In this document: positions 37,810 through 46,961 of the stretch, one piece after another
How the letters are laid out: each line of letters begins with the position of its first letter
How positions within the stretch are numbered: the first letter of the stretch is position 1
Assembly: GCA_036961205.1 (NCBI GenBank)
Contig: JBALVI010000013.1
Location: 1-64,000, forward strand
Length of the DNA stretch: 64,000 nt
Reading direction: 5' to 3'
From: CALJFL01 sp036961205
GTDB lineage: Bacteria > Pseudomonadota > Gammaproteobacteria > Pseudomonadales > Halieaceae
Position numbers and translations under genes: made by a program
Notes under the pieces: generated by a model
Database searches by the model: none
What the model saw: the letters and a program-made list of their open reading frames with translations, nothing else
What the model was told of the DNA's origin: nothing

Positions 37810-37886
37810 ATCGTTGAGCGAAACCACTAACAACCATCTAGACCCCACCCAGCCTCACCAGTCGAGGGATTATCCGAACGTGTATC

Positions 37887-38257
37887 TCACCAATCCCTGG
37901 ACAGGGACAAAATCCCCCCGCTTTCCCGCATTTCCACGTGCCTTAAGTAACTCATCCCCAGCAACACGGTGGAGGGGTAATCGCCGTCAATCACGGTGTC
38001 CTATACGTTTTCGACCTTGATACCGCCCACCTCTACGGATCTCACATTGATAAGCCAGGCGTCATTGAGACCACTGGCCGTCTCTATCTGAGTTTCTACA
38101 CCCGCCTCATAATCAATCCCAATGCGGGTTGCATGCTCAGCGCTCATCGCGACCAGGTTTGCGCCTGCGTCTACCAGCACTTCCATGGAAATACCGTTGA
38201 AACTCGCTTTGGTTAAGTACTGCAACCGGTCGTCACGCCTGATAGTGACCTCACGCC
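37887..38257 (-). pseudogene. Retropepsin-like protease pseudogene
   Basis: Corresponds to the C-terminal two thirds of the gene at 45660-46295. The active-site DTGAN reads DAGAN, a frameshift near 38010 separates the final segment (VIDGDYP region), and the signal peptide and N-terminal third are absent. It is the last part of the decayed duplicated segment; similarity to the intact copy ends at 38257. Confidence 0.85.
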
Positions 38258-38439
38258 AAACCAGGTAACAGGTGCCAGGGATTGGGATAGGGATAGGTCA
38301 GGCTGCCGATTTGGAGCGACTGAAAAGTCCAGGGAAGAAATATTTTTTTCAACTAAAGTTGCCCTCCGGGCCGGTATAGAAATCGCCGTTAAATGAACCT
38401 CTGCCAACAGAAGCCAAATACTGCAGTCAATATTGCGCC

Positions 38440-39713
38440 ATGCATCTCATGCCCCAGAGGTGGACGCTACAGAAGGTAGAAGGTTATATCGTGGGCAGGC
38501 TCAACATTTTATCTCTTCACAAGATGGGTGATCCAAGGTCGCGTAGGGAGGCCATTGTAGCACTTGAGTATATGCTTGAGCGCTACGCGACTGAGCATAA
38601 CGTCTTCGTACATGACACCAATCTCCCTTTACCTGAATACATCAAGGATGTTGGATTTTGATGGCATAGTCCTCGGGCCGACGTTTCTCTGCAACAGGCA
38701 TGCGCCGGAAAGTTACCAACTGATCCTACGAGGCTATGATTTTGTTCGCCAGTCCGACGCTCTTAAAATTGCACTTCCGCAGGATGATTAAATGAGAAGT
38801 TGATCGCGTATATACCGTGTGCCCCTCCAACTGGGAAGTGCTTTATCCAAACTATGTAAAATCGGGCGATATCCGTCTAGGCTATACGGGTTATATATCG
38901 GAAGAGTGGCTAGAGTCCTGGCGAGAGCCAATGCCCCACTCCCAGAGAAAAATTGATGTATCATATCGAAAACATAATTCCAGCATCATGCGTTGTCGCC
39001 TGCGTAATCTCTAGTACCGAATCGCCGGTGATTTTAACCGTGCGACTAACACTGCTGGGCTTTACCTCGATATTTCTTCTGATAAGCAGGACCTAATTCC
39101 AGGGCCGCGCTGGCAGGAGTTCCTAGAAAATTCGAGGTTTTGCCTGACCACACCATCAGGTAGTAGCCTACTAGACCCCAGAGGGAAATACCGTTCGCTT
39201 GTGGAGAAGTATGTTTTGGAATACCCGGATGCAACTTTGTAGGAGGTATCTGATTTTCGTTATCCTGACCAAGACGGTCGTTACACCTTTTCTGCTATCT
39301 CTCCCCGCAATATTGAAGCAGCAATGGCTGGCACAGTCCACCTTGCAACTAAAGGAAGTTACTCGGACCTTTTACTCCCATTGGAACATTACATACCCCT
39401 GGCGGAGGACTGCTCGAATATAGAGGAAGTCTTGACTATGATGCAAGATGCCGCTTTGATCAAAAAAATTCAAGTGGCGGCGAAAGAAGTTTTGCTAGAC
39501 GAAAAAGCTCTTCGATATAAAAATCATGTGAAAGGGCTGCTGGAGTTTATTGGCGGGACTGCTAAAAGAGGAGAAATTAAAGCAACTTCGGACCTAGAAG
39601 TAAGTCGGTTAAAAACCCGCTACAAAAAGGACATGCAATCCGCGTCTAAATGTTATTGGTTTAGACGAAGCCTTATCAGGCGCGCTAAGAATATCATTCC
39701 AGGGTATTGATTT
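38440..39713 (+). pseudogene. Glycosyltransferase pseudogene with several frameshifts
   Basis: Successive pieces in different frames rebuild one protein: EHNVFVHDTNLPLPEYIKD (38440 frame), FDGIVLGPTFLCNRH with DALKIALPQDD (38564 frame), VCPSNWEVLYPNY with RLGYTGYISEEWLESW (38817 frame), then FCLTTPSGSSLLDPRGKYR, a stop at 39238, and ISPRNIEAAMAGTVHLATKG with HYIPLAEDCSNIEEVL (39324 frame). This order matches a GT family found in surface-polysaccharide loci. At least three frame breaks and one stop make it inactive. It reads on the plus strand, opposite to the wbp genes. Confidence 0.75.
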
Positions 39714-39811
39714 GTCATAAACCCCACGTCCAAGGGCATTGTGAAAAAAACCGAACCCCTACATCATCAAGCTGAATTTACTCAATTTTTACAAGCGCAG
39801 GACTATACTCC

Positions 39812-40924
39812 TCATTTCAAATTACAAATTAACTGGGGAACTCTTTGTGCAGCCATACCATCTCCATAAGGATTTTGTGCACAGTCAGTAAATTCCCCAA
39901 CTTTATGAAACGCAGCAAGTATTTTATCGGTGTCAGAGCCCACGATGTAATTCCAACCCATCTGCACCGTCTCCACCCACTCCGTTTCATCCCGCAGAGT
40001 AATACAAGGCACGCGGTGAAAATATGCCTCCTTCTGAACGCCCCCCGAGTCAGTTAAAATCGAATGGGCACCCATTTCGAGACGCTGCATCTCGAGATAG
40101 GAAACAGGCTCCAAAATCACCAAACCTTCCAGCCACTCACGTCTTCCGAATTTTTCGATGAGATTATGGGTGCGAGGGTGAAGAGGTAGCACCACGGGAA
40201 TCGAATGGCTGATTTTTCGAAGCGCCTTGAAAATACTGTCGAGGCGTTCAGAATTATTAGTATTTTCAGCGCGGTGGAGCGTACAAAGACAAAACTCCTT
40301 ATCGATGAGCCCCCATTTTTCTAAAGCAACTGTCTGTTTTGCGCGCTCGCGATAGTGAAGCGTTGCGTCATACATTACATCGCCGATTCGAGCCATCTCC
40401 TGGGGGCTTTTCCCCACAGTGGGGAACGGGTAACCTTCCAGTTTCAAGTTATCAATCGCGATGGAAGTTGGGCAAAGCAGTAGGCTGGAGACCCGGTCGG
40501 TCAAAACGCGATTAATCTCTTCGGGCATACTCATGTTTTTTGATCGCAGACCTGCCTCAACATGAACCACCGGAACACCAAGTTTTGACGCAGCTAAAGC
40601 ACCTGCAAGCGTCGAATTGGTATCTCCATAAACTAGGACGCTATACGGCTTTTCGCGATGAATTATATTCTCAATGCCCTCCAGCATGCGCCCGGTCATG
40701 GACCCGTGACCCAGGCTTGCGATACCTAAATTATAGTTTGGACTAGGTATCCCCATCTCTTCAAAAAACACCCCTGACATGTTGGCATCAAAATGCTGAC
40801 CTGTATGGACTATCACCTCTCGAATCTCGTCCTTGTTTGATTCATTGTGGCCGACAATAGCCCGGCTCACTGTGGCCGCCTTGATAAATTGAGGGCGTGC
40901 ACCAAGGATCGTAAGGATTTTCAT
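39812..40924 (-). CDS. wbpI: UDP-N-acetylglucosamine-type 2-epimerase (WbpI/WecB family)
   Basis: 370 residues from ATG 40924 (MKILTILGARPQFIKAA). Motifs: VHTGQHFDANMSGVFF, YGDTNSTLAGALAA, VHVEAGLRS, LHRAENT, and SDSGGVQKEAYF. The family inverts C2 of UDP-GlcNAc or of UDP-2,3-diacetamido-glucuronate; the presence of wbpB, wbpD and wbpE just upstream argues for the latter, giving the mannuronate form. WecB-like use of UDP-GlcNAc is the alternative. The ATG at 40966 is less likely since the family begins at MKI. Confidence 0.82.
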   Translation of the reverse strand: MKILTILGARPQFIKAATVSRAIVGHNESNKDEIREVIVHTGQHFDANMSGVFFEEMGIPSPNYNLGIASLGHGSMTGRMLEGIENIIHREKPYSVLVYGDTNSTLAGALAASKLGVPVVHVEAGLRSKNMSMPEEINRVLTDRVSSLLLCPTSIAIDNLKLEGYPFPTVGKSPQEMARIGDVMYDATLHYRERAKQTVALEKWGLIDKEFCLCTLHRAENTNNSERLDSIFKALRKISHSIPVVLPLHPRTHNLIEKFGRREWLEGLVILEPVSYLEMQRLEMGAHSILTDSGGVQKEAYFHRVPCITLRDETEWVETVQMGWNYIVGSDTDKILAAFHKVGEFTDCAQNPYGDGMAAQRVPQLICNLK

Positions 40925-40966
40925 CAATGGTTGACCGTGCCTCGCATCATTTTTTCCTAGCCCCAA

Positions 40967-41559
40967 AGATCGATATCACCACCAAAACAAGATAACAGAT
41001 TCGTCTTCTATAAGTTGGATATTACGTAGATTCTCATTGAAAAAATGGAGTCAGTAACTACAAGCGGGGGGAGCAGCTTGCCCACCTTAAGTATTACGCT
41101 TACTACAGTGATCCAAATTCGCGGCAGTGATACTGCGTAAAATCCACCGGACTAAGCCAGGAAAACATAATGGCTTTCGTCAATGCCGGCCCCGAAGGAC
41201 TGTGCAATGCCAACCTAGTCAAAGCAGGAGATTTGCTTCTGGTTAAAATCGCCGCCCCCGAAATGCTTATCCCGCGTATGATCTAGTCATCGGTATCTGA
41301 GAACAAGATCGCCGGCTACACATAGAAAAAATCGGTACCGCAAGTAAATTTACTTCTGGAGATCAGTAGCTGAACCTGAGATGTTCGAGCCGGTAACACT
41401 GCAGGTCAATTTGCAGCCGGAACATACAGGAACCTGTGCCAAGAGCTCTAATACAAACTATGGCTCAATCTGAAAATTTCCTCAGCTATGCTGGAGACTC
41501 TCTTGCTTAAGTCTTCGAGAACATTGCAATACCTTTATTAATTACCGGACGTTGGCCAT
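40967..41559. other. Gap inside the wbp gene set, no intact gene
   Basis: About 590 bp without a supported coding sequence. A short plus-strand frame at 41170-41284 (MAFVNAGPEGLCNANLVKAG) suggests decayed coding sequence, but no family is recognised. Its presence between wbpE and wbpI implies that something was lost or inserted here. Confidence 0.5.
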
Positions 41560-42663
41560 TCACGAATCCAGAAAACTCGCTAATCCACCTACTATCGTCT
41601 TACATTGCGCCTTGGATAGATGGGGGCCCATGGGCAAACTCAACACTCTTTCCGCAACACTCGCAGCGATGGGGGTATGTCCCTTATCACATATTAATCT
41701 GTACGCTGGCTGCATATTCAAAGGAACAGGGTAGTGGACTGCCGTTGGAATACCGGCTTGACGCAAATGCTCTTGCAGCGCTGAACGCTTGTCACAAAAA
41801 ACAGTGTATTGCCCGTATACACTTATTCGATCGGAACGCTGGGATATTCTAGGAAAACCGATACCGTCTAACAAATCATTGTAGCAAGCGCCGATTGCAA
41901 CACGTCGCTCCAGCTCCCACTCGAAACGCTCTAGTTTAGCCAGTACAACAGCACACTGAATCGTATCCATCCTTCCACCAACGCCAATTCTGGTGTGCAC
42001 ATACCTCTCGCTCTGACCATGCACTCTTATCTCTCTGCAAATCTCGGCCGTTCTCGCATTATCGGTGAAAATTGCACCCCCATCCCCGTAGCAGCCCAGA
42101 GGCTTGCTGGGAAAGAAGCTTGTGCACGCAATTGTCGACAAGTTGCAACTTTTTCGTCCCTTGTACTGTGCACCAAAACTTTGCGCGGCATCTTCTATCA
42201 CCGTAAGATTTCTATTCCGTGCCGCTACAGCATTTATTTTGTCCATATCGGCAGGTTGGCCAAAAATACTTACAGGAACTATTGCTTTGGTATTAGGCGT
42301 TATAGCAGCCTCAATAAGATCCGCATCAATATTGCAGGTATCAGCCTCCACATCCACAAAAACAGGCGTTGCGCCCAAAAGCGCGATAACTTCTGCCGTA
42401 GCCACAAACGTAAATGGCGTAGTGATCACCTCGTCGCCGCGACCAATGTCTAGTGACATCAACGCAATCAGTAAAGCTTCCGTGCCACTAGCTACGGTAA
42501 TGCAGTCATTAGCTCCAGAGTATGCTTGGAGGCGACCCTCGAGCTCATAAACTTCAGGTCCGAGGATGTACTGCCCATGTTCTAGAACGGAATCAATTCG
42601 AGATCGAATATGCGTTTCTAGCTCGCGATACTGCGATTTAAGGTCAACAAAGGGTATACTCAT
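41560..42663 (-). CDS. wbpE: UDP-2-acetamido-3-oxo-glucuronate aminotransferase
   Basis: 367 residues, DegT/DnrJ family. The Schiff-base lysine lies in FFPSKPLGCYGDGG, a signature of WbpE-type enzymes; VASGTEALLIAL and VIEDAAQSFGAQYKG complete the PLP site. It aminates C3 of the keto sugar made by WbpB. It lies 11 nt downstream of wbpD. Confidence 0.9.
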   Translation of the reverse strand: MSIPFVDLKSQYRELETHIRSRIDSVLEHGQYILGPEVYELEGRLQAYSGANDCITVASGTEALLIALMSLDIGRGDEVITTPFTFVATAEVIALLGATPVFVDVEADTCNIDADLIEAAITPNTKAIVPVSIFGQPADMDKINAVAARNRNLTVIEDAAQSFGAQYKGRKSCNLSTIACTSFFPSKPLGCYGDGGAIFTDNARTAEICREIRVHGQSERYVHTRIGVGGRMDTIQCAVVLAKLERFEWELERRVAIGACYNDLLDGIGFPRISQRSDRISVYGQYTVFCDKRSALQEHLRQAGIPTAVHYPVPLNMQPAYRLICDKGHTPIAASVAERVLSLPMGPHLSKAQCKTIVGGLASFLDS

Positions 42664-42674
42664 TTTTCTTAGCT

Positions 42675-43262
42675 CTAGCCGCTATGTTTAGAAAGCACGG
42701 CGCCTGACAAATAGTATCGCTGGCCACTATGCGGGCATAAATACTGGCCCTCACCCTCGAGCGGCAGCGGTATTTGTTCACCGTACTCACTCATCCAACC
42801 GATCTGTTTTGCAGGCACACCGACAACCAACGCATAATCTGGAACATCACCATTCACCAAGGCCCCAGCACCCACAAAGGCGAACTGGCCGACAACGGTA
42901 CCGCAAATAATCGTGCAATTAGCGCCAAGCGTAGCACCCGTACGAACGAGAGTATCTCTATATTCCTCACTGCGCTTTATCATGGAACGAGGGTTATATA
43001 CATTGGTGAAGACCATGCTAGGACCGCAAAAAACCCCGTCTTCGAGCGTTACGTTGTCATAGACAGAAACATTATTCTGAATCTTGCAGTGGTCGCCTAT
43101 AACGACTTTATTTCCGACATATACGTTTTGGCCGAGTGACACATTTTCACCGATTAGCGCAGCTGCGCATACATGCACGAAGTGCCAGACGCGAGAACCG
43201 GCGCCTATCACCGCACCTGAATCGACTATCGCACTTGGGTGGACTTGGATTGCCTTACACAC
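42675..43262 (-). CDS. wbpD: UDP-2-acetamido-3-amino-glucuronate N-acetyltransferase
   Basis: 195 residues of left-handed beta-helix hexapeptide repeats (IGAGSRVWHFVHVCA, IGENVSLGQNVYVGN, VFCGPSMVFTNVYNPRS) as in WbpD/WlbB. It acetylates the C3 amine made by WbpE. It starts 4 nt after wbpB and belongs to the same transcript. Confidence 0.9.
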   Translation of the reverse strand: MCKAIQVHPSAIVDSGAVIGAGSRVWHFVHVCAAALIGENVSLGQNVYVGNKVVIGDHCKIQNNVSVYDNVTLEDGVFCGPSMVFTNVYNPRSMIKRSEEYRDTLVRTGATLGANCTIICGTVVGQFAFVGAGALVNGDVPDYALVVGVPAKQIGWMSEYGEQIPLPLEGEGQYLCPHSGQRYYLSGAVLSKHSG

Positions 43263-43266
43263 AAGC

Positions 43267-44220
43267 TCAGCCTCTCAAATTTCCAAGCATAGGATGATAG
43301 TCACCAACGCGCCCTATAGGTGTTGCAGAACGTATATCTGACACAGTTGTAATCGCGACCCGATTGTCCTCTAGGCTATATCCCCGACCAGCCAATATTT
43401 CCTCGTAGCTACGGGTGTGTAAGTCAGTAAACCCATCCGAAAAACTGACTTCCTTACCATCGACGGACATTGATCGGTACGTTCGAAGTCCCTGTGCCTT
43501 TTCCTGCTCCGGGACATCCACGAGATCTACTGACAGAAACCAGCGTACCCGAGCATTTTCATATTCGAGATAGCCCGCAGCTTTTGTCGTATCACTATGA
43601 TGGACCACACAATCCTGTACCGCTCCAAATACAAAATGCAGCATATCGAAAAAATGAACCCCAATATTCGTTGCAATGCCACCGGACTTCTTCTCATCGC
43701 CTTTCCAGCTTTGAAGGTACCAGTGGCCTCGGGAAGTAACATAGGTGAGGTCCACATCATATTTACGGTCCTGGTCTGCATCTTTTACGAGCTGCTGAAG
43801 CTCAGTAATCGCCGGATGCAAGCGCAACTGTAAAATGGTATTTACACGTCTGCCGGAATCTCGTTCGATATCTTGCAGACCGTCAATATTCCAAGGGTTA
43901 AGAACCAGCGGCTTTTCGCATATCGCATCGGCACCCGAACGCAAAGCAAAGCGAACATGGGAATCATGTAAGTAATTGGGCGACGCAATGGAAATGCACT
44001 CGACGTGACCATTTTGATCAGCACGCCGTAGTTTATCCAGGTGACGGTCGAATCTTTCGAATTCTGTGAAAAAATCAGCTTCGGGGAAGAAGCTATCAAT
44101 TATCCCGACAGAGTCATTCGTATCCAACGCGGCGACAAGGTGATTCCCCGTGGCTTGGATCGCCTTCATGTGGCGGGGTGCGACGAAACCAGCAGCACCA
44201 ATAAGCGCAAATTTCTTCAC
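43267..44220 (-). CDS. wbpB: UDP-N-acetylglucosaminuronate 3-dehydrogenase (Gfo/Idh/MocA)
   Basis: 317 residues. The NAD site is FALIGAAGFVAPRHMKAI; the EKPL motif (AICEKPLVLNPW) and GGIATNIGVHFFDML near the catalytic His are typical of WbpB/WlbA. It oxidises C3 of UDP-GlcNAcA. The substrate needs WbpA (UDP-GlcNAc 6-dehydrogenase), which is not in the window. It is divergent from xseB over a 223-nt spacer. A 5' fragment of a second copy lies at 36290-36480. Confidence 0.92.
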   Translation of the reverse strand: MKKFALIGAAGFVAPRHMKAIQATGNHLVAALDTNDSVGIIDSFFPEADFFTEFERFDRHLDKLRRADQNGHVECISIASPNYLHDSHVRFALRSGADAICEKPLVLNPWNIDGLQDIERDSGRRVNTILQLRLHPAITELQQLVKDADQDRKYDVDLTYVTSRGHWYLQSWKGDEKKSGGIATNIGVHFFDMLHFVFGAVQDCVVHHSDTTKAAGYLEYENARVRWFLSVDLVDVPEQEKAQGLRTYRSMSVDGKEVSFSDGFTDLHTRSYEEILAGRGYSLEDNRVAITTVSDIRSATPIGRVGDYHPMLGNLRG

Positions 44221-44443
44221 TCATACCTCTCTGTTCAATTTTTTACTAAAAAGAAAAGCTGCTTTTCAAGCAATCGTCTTCCATCTTACATATGCAAGAC
44301 ACTCAATTTGACTAAGAAATTCAAGGTGAAGACAGCATTTTTTCTTCTGAGTGCCACTAATCTACGCTAAGATTATGGATTGTGCCGCAAAGGTTTCGAG
44401 CGGCCACAACTGTAACTCTTTCCCAAACAGACTTGAATTTCCT

Positions 44444-44695
44444 ATGCCAAAAAAAATAACTGATCTCGATTTTACGAAAACTCTCCAGCAGCTGGAATCA
44501 CTGGTTGAAAGCTTAGAGCATACCGATATCTCTCTAGAGAAGTCACTTATAGATTTCGAAAAAGGCATAAAACTGACTCATAATGCCCAAAACCTTCTCG
44601 ATAAGACCGAACAGAAGGTCAACCAGCTGCTTTCCAATTCGAAAAACTCGGAGCCAATTCGCCGACCATTAGAAAATGGCGATCCTGAAGAGTGA
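44444..44695 (+). CDS. xseB: Exodeoxyribonuclease VII small subunit
   Basis: 83 residues with the XseB helix pair (FTKTLQQLESLVESLEH, LEKSLIDFEKGIKLTHNAQ). Pairs with XseA (not in window) to degrade single-stranded DNA. ATG 44444 is chosen because the family begins just before this motif; upstream in-frame codons have no counterpart. Its TGA overlaps the GTG of ispA. Confidence 0.92.
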   Translation: MPKKITDLDFTKTLQQLESLVESLEHTDISLEKSLIDFEKGIKLTHNAQNLLDKTEQKVNQLLSNSKNSEPIRRPLENGDPEE

Positions 44696-45603
44696 CTTCA
44701 AGCCTTAACGCCCTAGTCGCAAAACTTGACTTAAATCTCGACGAGGGGCTGAGCACATTCAAACGTGGGGATACCGCCTCGGCTATATTTACCGTTTTAG
44801 CGCGATTGAATACTTGCTGCACTTACGCAACTAGGGCAAATGGCAAACGCATAAGACCAGTTCTTTTTCAGTCAGCGCATGGCGCCGTGGCAGGGTATTC
44901 ATCAGTTGCTACATTCCCAAAGGCTGTCGCCTGGAGCCTAGAACTAATCCACACCTACTCCCTAATCCACGACGACCTCCCGGCCATGGACGATGACGAC
45001 TTCCGTCGTGGAAAACCCAGTCTGCACAAGGCTTTCGACGAGGCCACAGCCATTCTGGTAGGTGACGGTTTACAGGCCAGGGCGTTCGAGTTGATCGCAG
45101 ACGCCCCCGATTTAACAGACACCCAGAAGGTACGAATGATAAAAGTGCTGTCGAACGCATCCGGCTTTGAGGGCATGGTGGGCGGCCAGTATATCGACAT
45201 TCAGGCCACTGACTCCGACATGACTCTGGAGGGGCTGCAGGCCATGCATTCCCTGAAGACCGGGGCTTTGATTCGGGCCTCGCTAGCTTTGGGAGGCATC
45301 GCTGCCAATGCGAGCGAATCACAATTGGCTGCGCTGGACGAGTTTGGCACCCATATCGGCCTGGCTTTTCAGGTGGTGGATGACATTCTGGATGTGGAAG
45401 GCGATTCTGCAACCCTCGGCAAGACCCAGGGCAAGGATGCAGAGGCAAATAAGCCAACGTACGTTAAGTTGATGGGGCTGGAGGGTGCCAAAGCTGAAGC
45501 GCAGCGCCTGCTAGGTGCAGCACTTGGTGCACTTGATGGCTTCGACGAATCAGCCGACCACCTGCGGGAGATAGCCCGATATATCGTTGAGCGAGACCAC
45601 TAG
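44692..45603 (+). CDS. ispA: Farnesyl diphosphate synthase (intact copy)
   Basis: 303 residues from a GTG overlapping the xseB stop. GKRIRPVL binds isopentenyl diphosphate; DDLPAMDDDD and DDILD are the two aspartate-rich motifs. It condenses IPP with DMAPP/GPP to farnesyl diphosphate. The 3' two thirds share blocks of near identity with the pseudogene at 36923, but the first 80 residues do not. dxs does not follow; the retropepsin gene is convergent. Confidence 0.95.
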   Translation: MTSSLNALVAKLDLNLDEGLSTFKRGDTASAIFTVLARLNTCCTYATRANGKRIRPVLFQSAHGAVAGYSSVATFPKAVAWSLELIHTYSLIHDDLPAMDDDDFRRGKPSLHKAFDEATAILVGDGLQARAFELIADAPDLTDTQKVRMIKVLSNASGFEGMVGGQYIDIQATDSDMTLEGLQAMHSLKTGALIRASLALGGIAANASESQLAALDEFGTHIGLAFQVVDDILDVEGDSATLGKTQGKDAEANKPTYVKLMGLEGAKAEAQRLLGAALGALDGFDESADHLREIARYIVERDH

Positions 45604-45659
45604 TAACTGTCATCACCCCGCTGAGCTCAACTAGCCGCGGGATTCTCCGAACGTGTATC

Positions 45660-46295
45660 TCACCAATCCCTGGACAGGGACAAAATACCCCCGCTTTCCC
45701 GCATTTCTACGTGCCTTAAGTAACTCATCCCCAACAGTACGGTAGTGGGGTAATCGCCATCAATCACGGTAGCCTCTACGTTTTCGACTTTGATACCGCC
45801 AACGTCTACGGATCTCAACTTGATAACCCAGGCGTCATGGAGACCGCTGGCCGTCTCCACTTCGGTTTCGATCCCCGCTTCATAATCTAAGCCGATACTA
45901 TCGGCGTGATCGGTGCTCATAGCCACAATATTGGCACCTGTATCCACCAGCACTTGCAGTGAGATACCGTTGAGACTCGCTTTTGTTAGGTACTGCAACC
46001 GATCGTCACGCCTGATAGTGACCTCCCGCTTCTCTGGTGCACTAAAATTGCTACCAATGTGCTGGGAAACCCCAAGGGTATGCCGGGCGCCATCGATCTC
46101 AAAAATTGCCTGGCGAGAATCGGCAGATATCAATTTAACGCCGGCCTCAGTGTCGCCCGCGCGCAGGGTGTGCTGTTGGCCATCAATTTTTACCACGGCT
46201 GTATTGGGCAGCAGTGCCTGCACCCGCAAGTCAGGTCCTTGAGCAGCCAACTCACCTGAAACCACCATCAAAATCGCACAAAACCAATACTTCAC
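45660..46295 (-). CDS. Retropepsin-like aspartic protease, exported
   Basis: 211 residues from GTG 46295, which has a GAGGAGAG site 5-12 nt upstream. A short signal peptide (KYWFCAILMVVSGELAAQ) precedes a region of unknown fold and then a single retroviral-type protease domain (about 110-211) with LVDTGANIVAMS and the flap-like YEAGIETEVETASG. It should work as a dimer in the periplasm; its substrates are unknown. It is convergent with ispA. Confidence 0.85.
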   Translation of the reverse strand: MKYWFCAILMVVSGELAAQGPDLRVQALLPNTAVVKIDGQQHTLRAGDTEAGVKLISADSRQAIFEIDGARHTLGVSQHIGSNFSAPEKREVTIRRDDRLQYLTKASLNGISLQVLVDTGANIVAMSTDHADSIGLDYEAGIETEVETASGLHDAWVIKLRSVDVGGIKVENVEATVIDGDYPTTVLLGMSYLRHVEMRESGGILSLSRDW

Positions 46296-46361
46296 TGCGC
46301 TCTCCTCGACCCCCAAATTACCTTGATACTGGCTTCCCTCAGCATCCCTGCGTTCTGCTCT

Positions 46362-46883
46362 CTATGCCCCAACCAGGCTGATTGCCAGGTGCAACACGCC
46401 ACACGCCAATACCCCTGCAACAACATCGTCGATCATAATTCCCAGCCCGCCGTGAACATTTTTGTCCAGTGAGCTAATGGGCCAGGGCTTGGCGATATCC
46501 AGTATACGAAATACGATAAAGCCAATGACCACCCACGTTACTGTCGGTGGCACCGCCCACATGGTAATCCAGAAGCCGACGAATTCGTCCCACACGATCC
46601 CGGGATGATCGTGCACCCCCAATTTCCGGCTTGCTGCGCCACAAAGATAGATTCCAATGCCAAAGGCAAGTAGCACCACGGCTGTGTAAGTAAGCAAGTT
46701 CAGATCGCTGAGCAATAAATAGAGCGGCACTGCAGCCAAAGTGCCAGCGGTTCCAGGGCCTTTGGGCGCCAGACCGCTGCCAAAGCCAAATGCGAGGAAC
46801 TGGATCGGGTCTCTAAATACCCGTGGGGAGGCCGCGCCGGCAGCGGGCTCTAGCTGTTCATTTTCTACTGGGTCCGAATTCAT
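46362..46883 (-). CDS. pgpA: Phosphatidylglycerophosphatase A
   Basis: 173 residues from ATG 46883, which has a GGAG site upstream. FGSGLAPKGPGTAGTLAAVPLY and IVWDEFVGFWITM are the PgpA signatures; the remainder is four membrane helices. It dephosphorylates PGP to phosphatidylglycerol at the inner membrane. It follows thiL, as in most gammaproteobacteria. An ATG at 46943 would extend it without family support. Confidence 0.95.
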   Translation of the reverse strand: MNSDPVENEQLEPAAGAASPRVFRDPIQFLAFGFGSGLAPKGPGTAGTLAAVPLYLLLSDLNLLTYTAVVLLAFGIGIYLCGAASRKLGVHDHPGIVWDEFVGFWITMWAVPPTVTWVVIGFIVFRILDIAKPWPISSLDKNVHGGLGIMIDDVVAGVLACGVLHLAISLVGA

Positions 46884-46961
46884 CCCGGCTCCACGATAAT
46901 TACAAACTACCAGTGTAGAGGTAAAGGGCGTGCCTGCAAGCAATCCCTGGCCAGACCTCGA

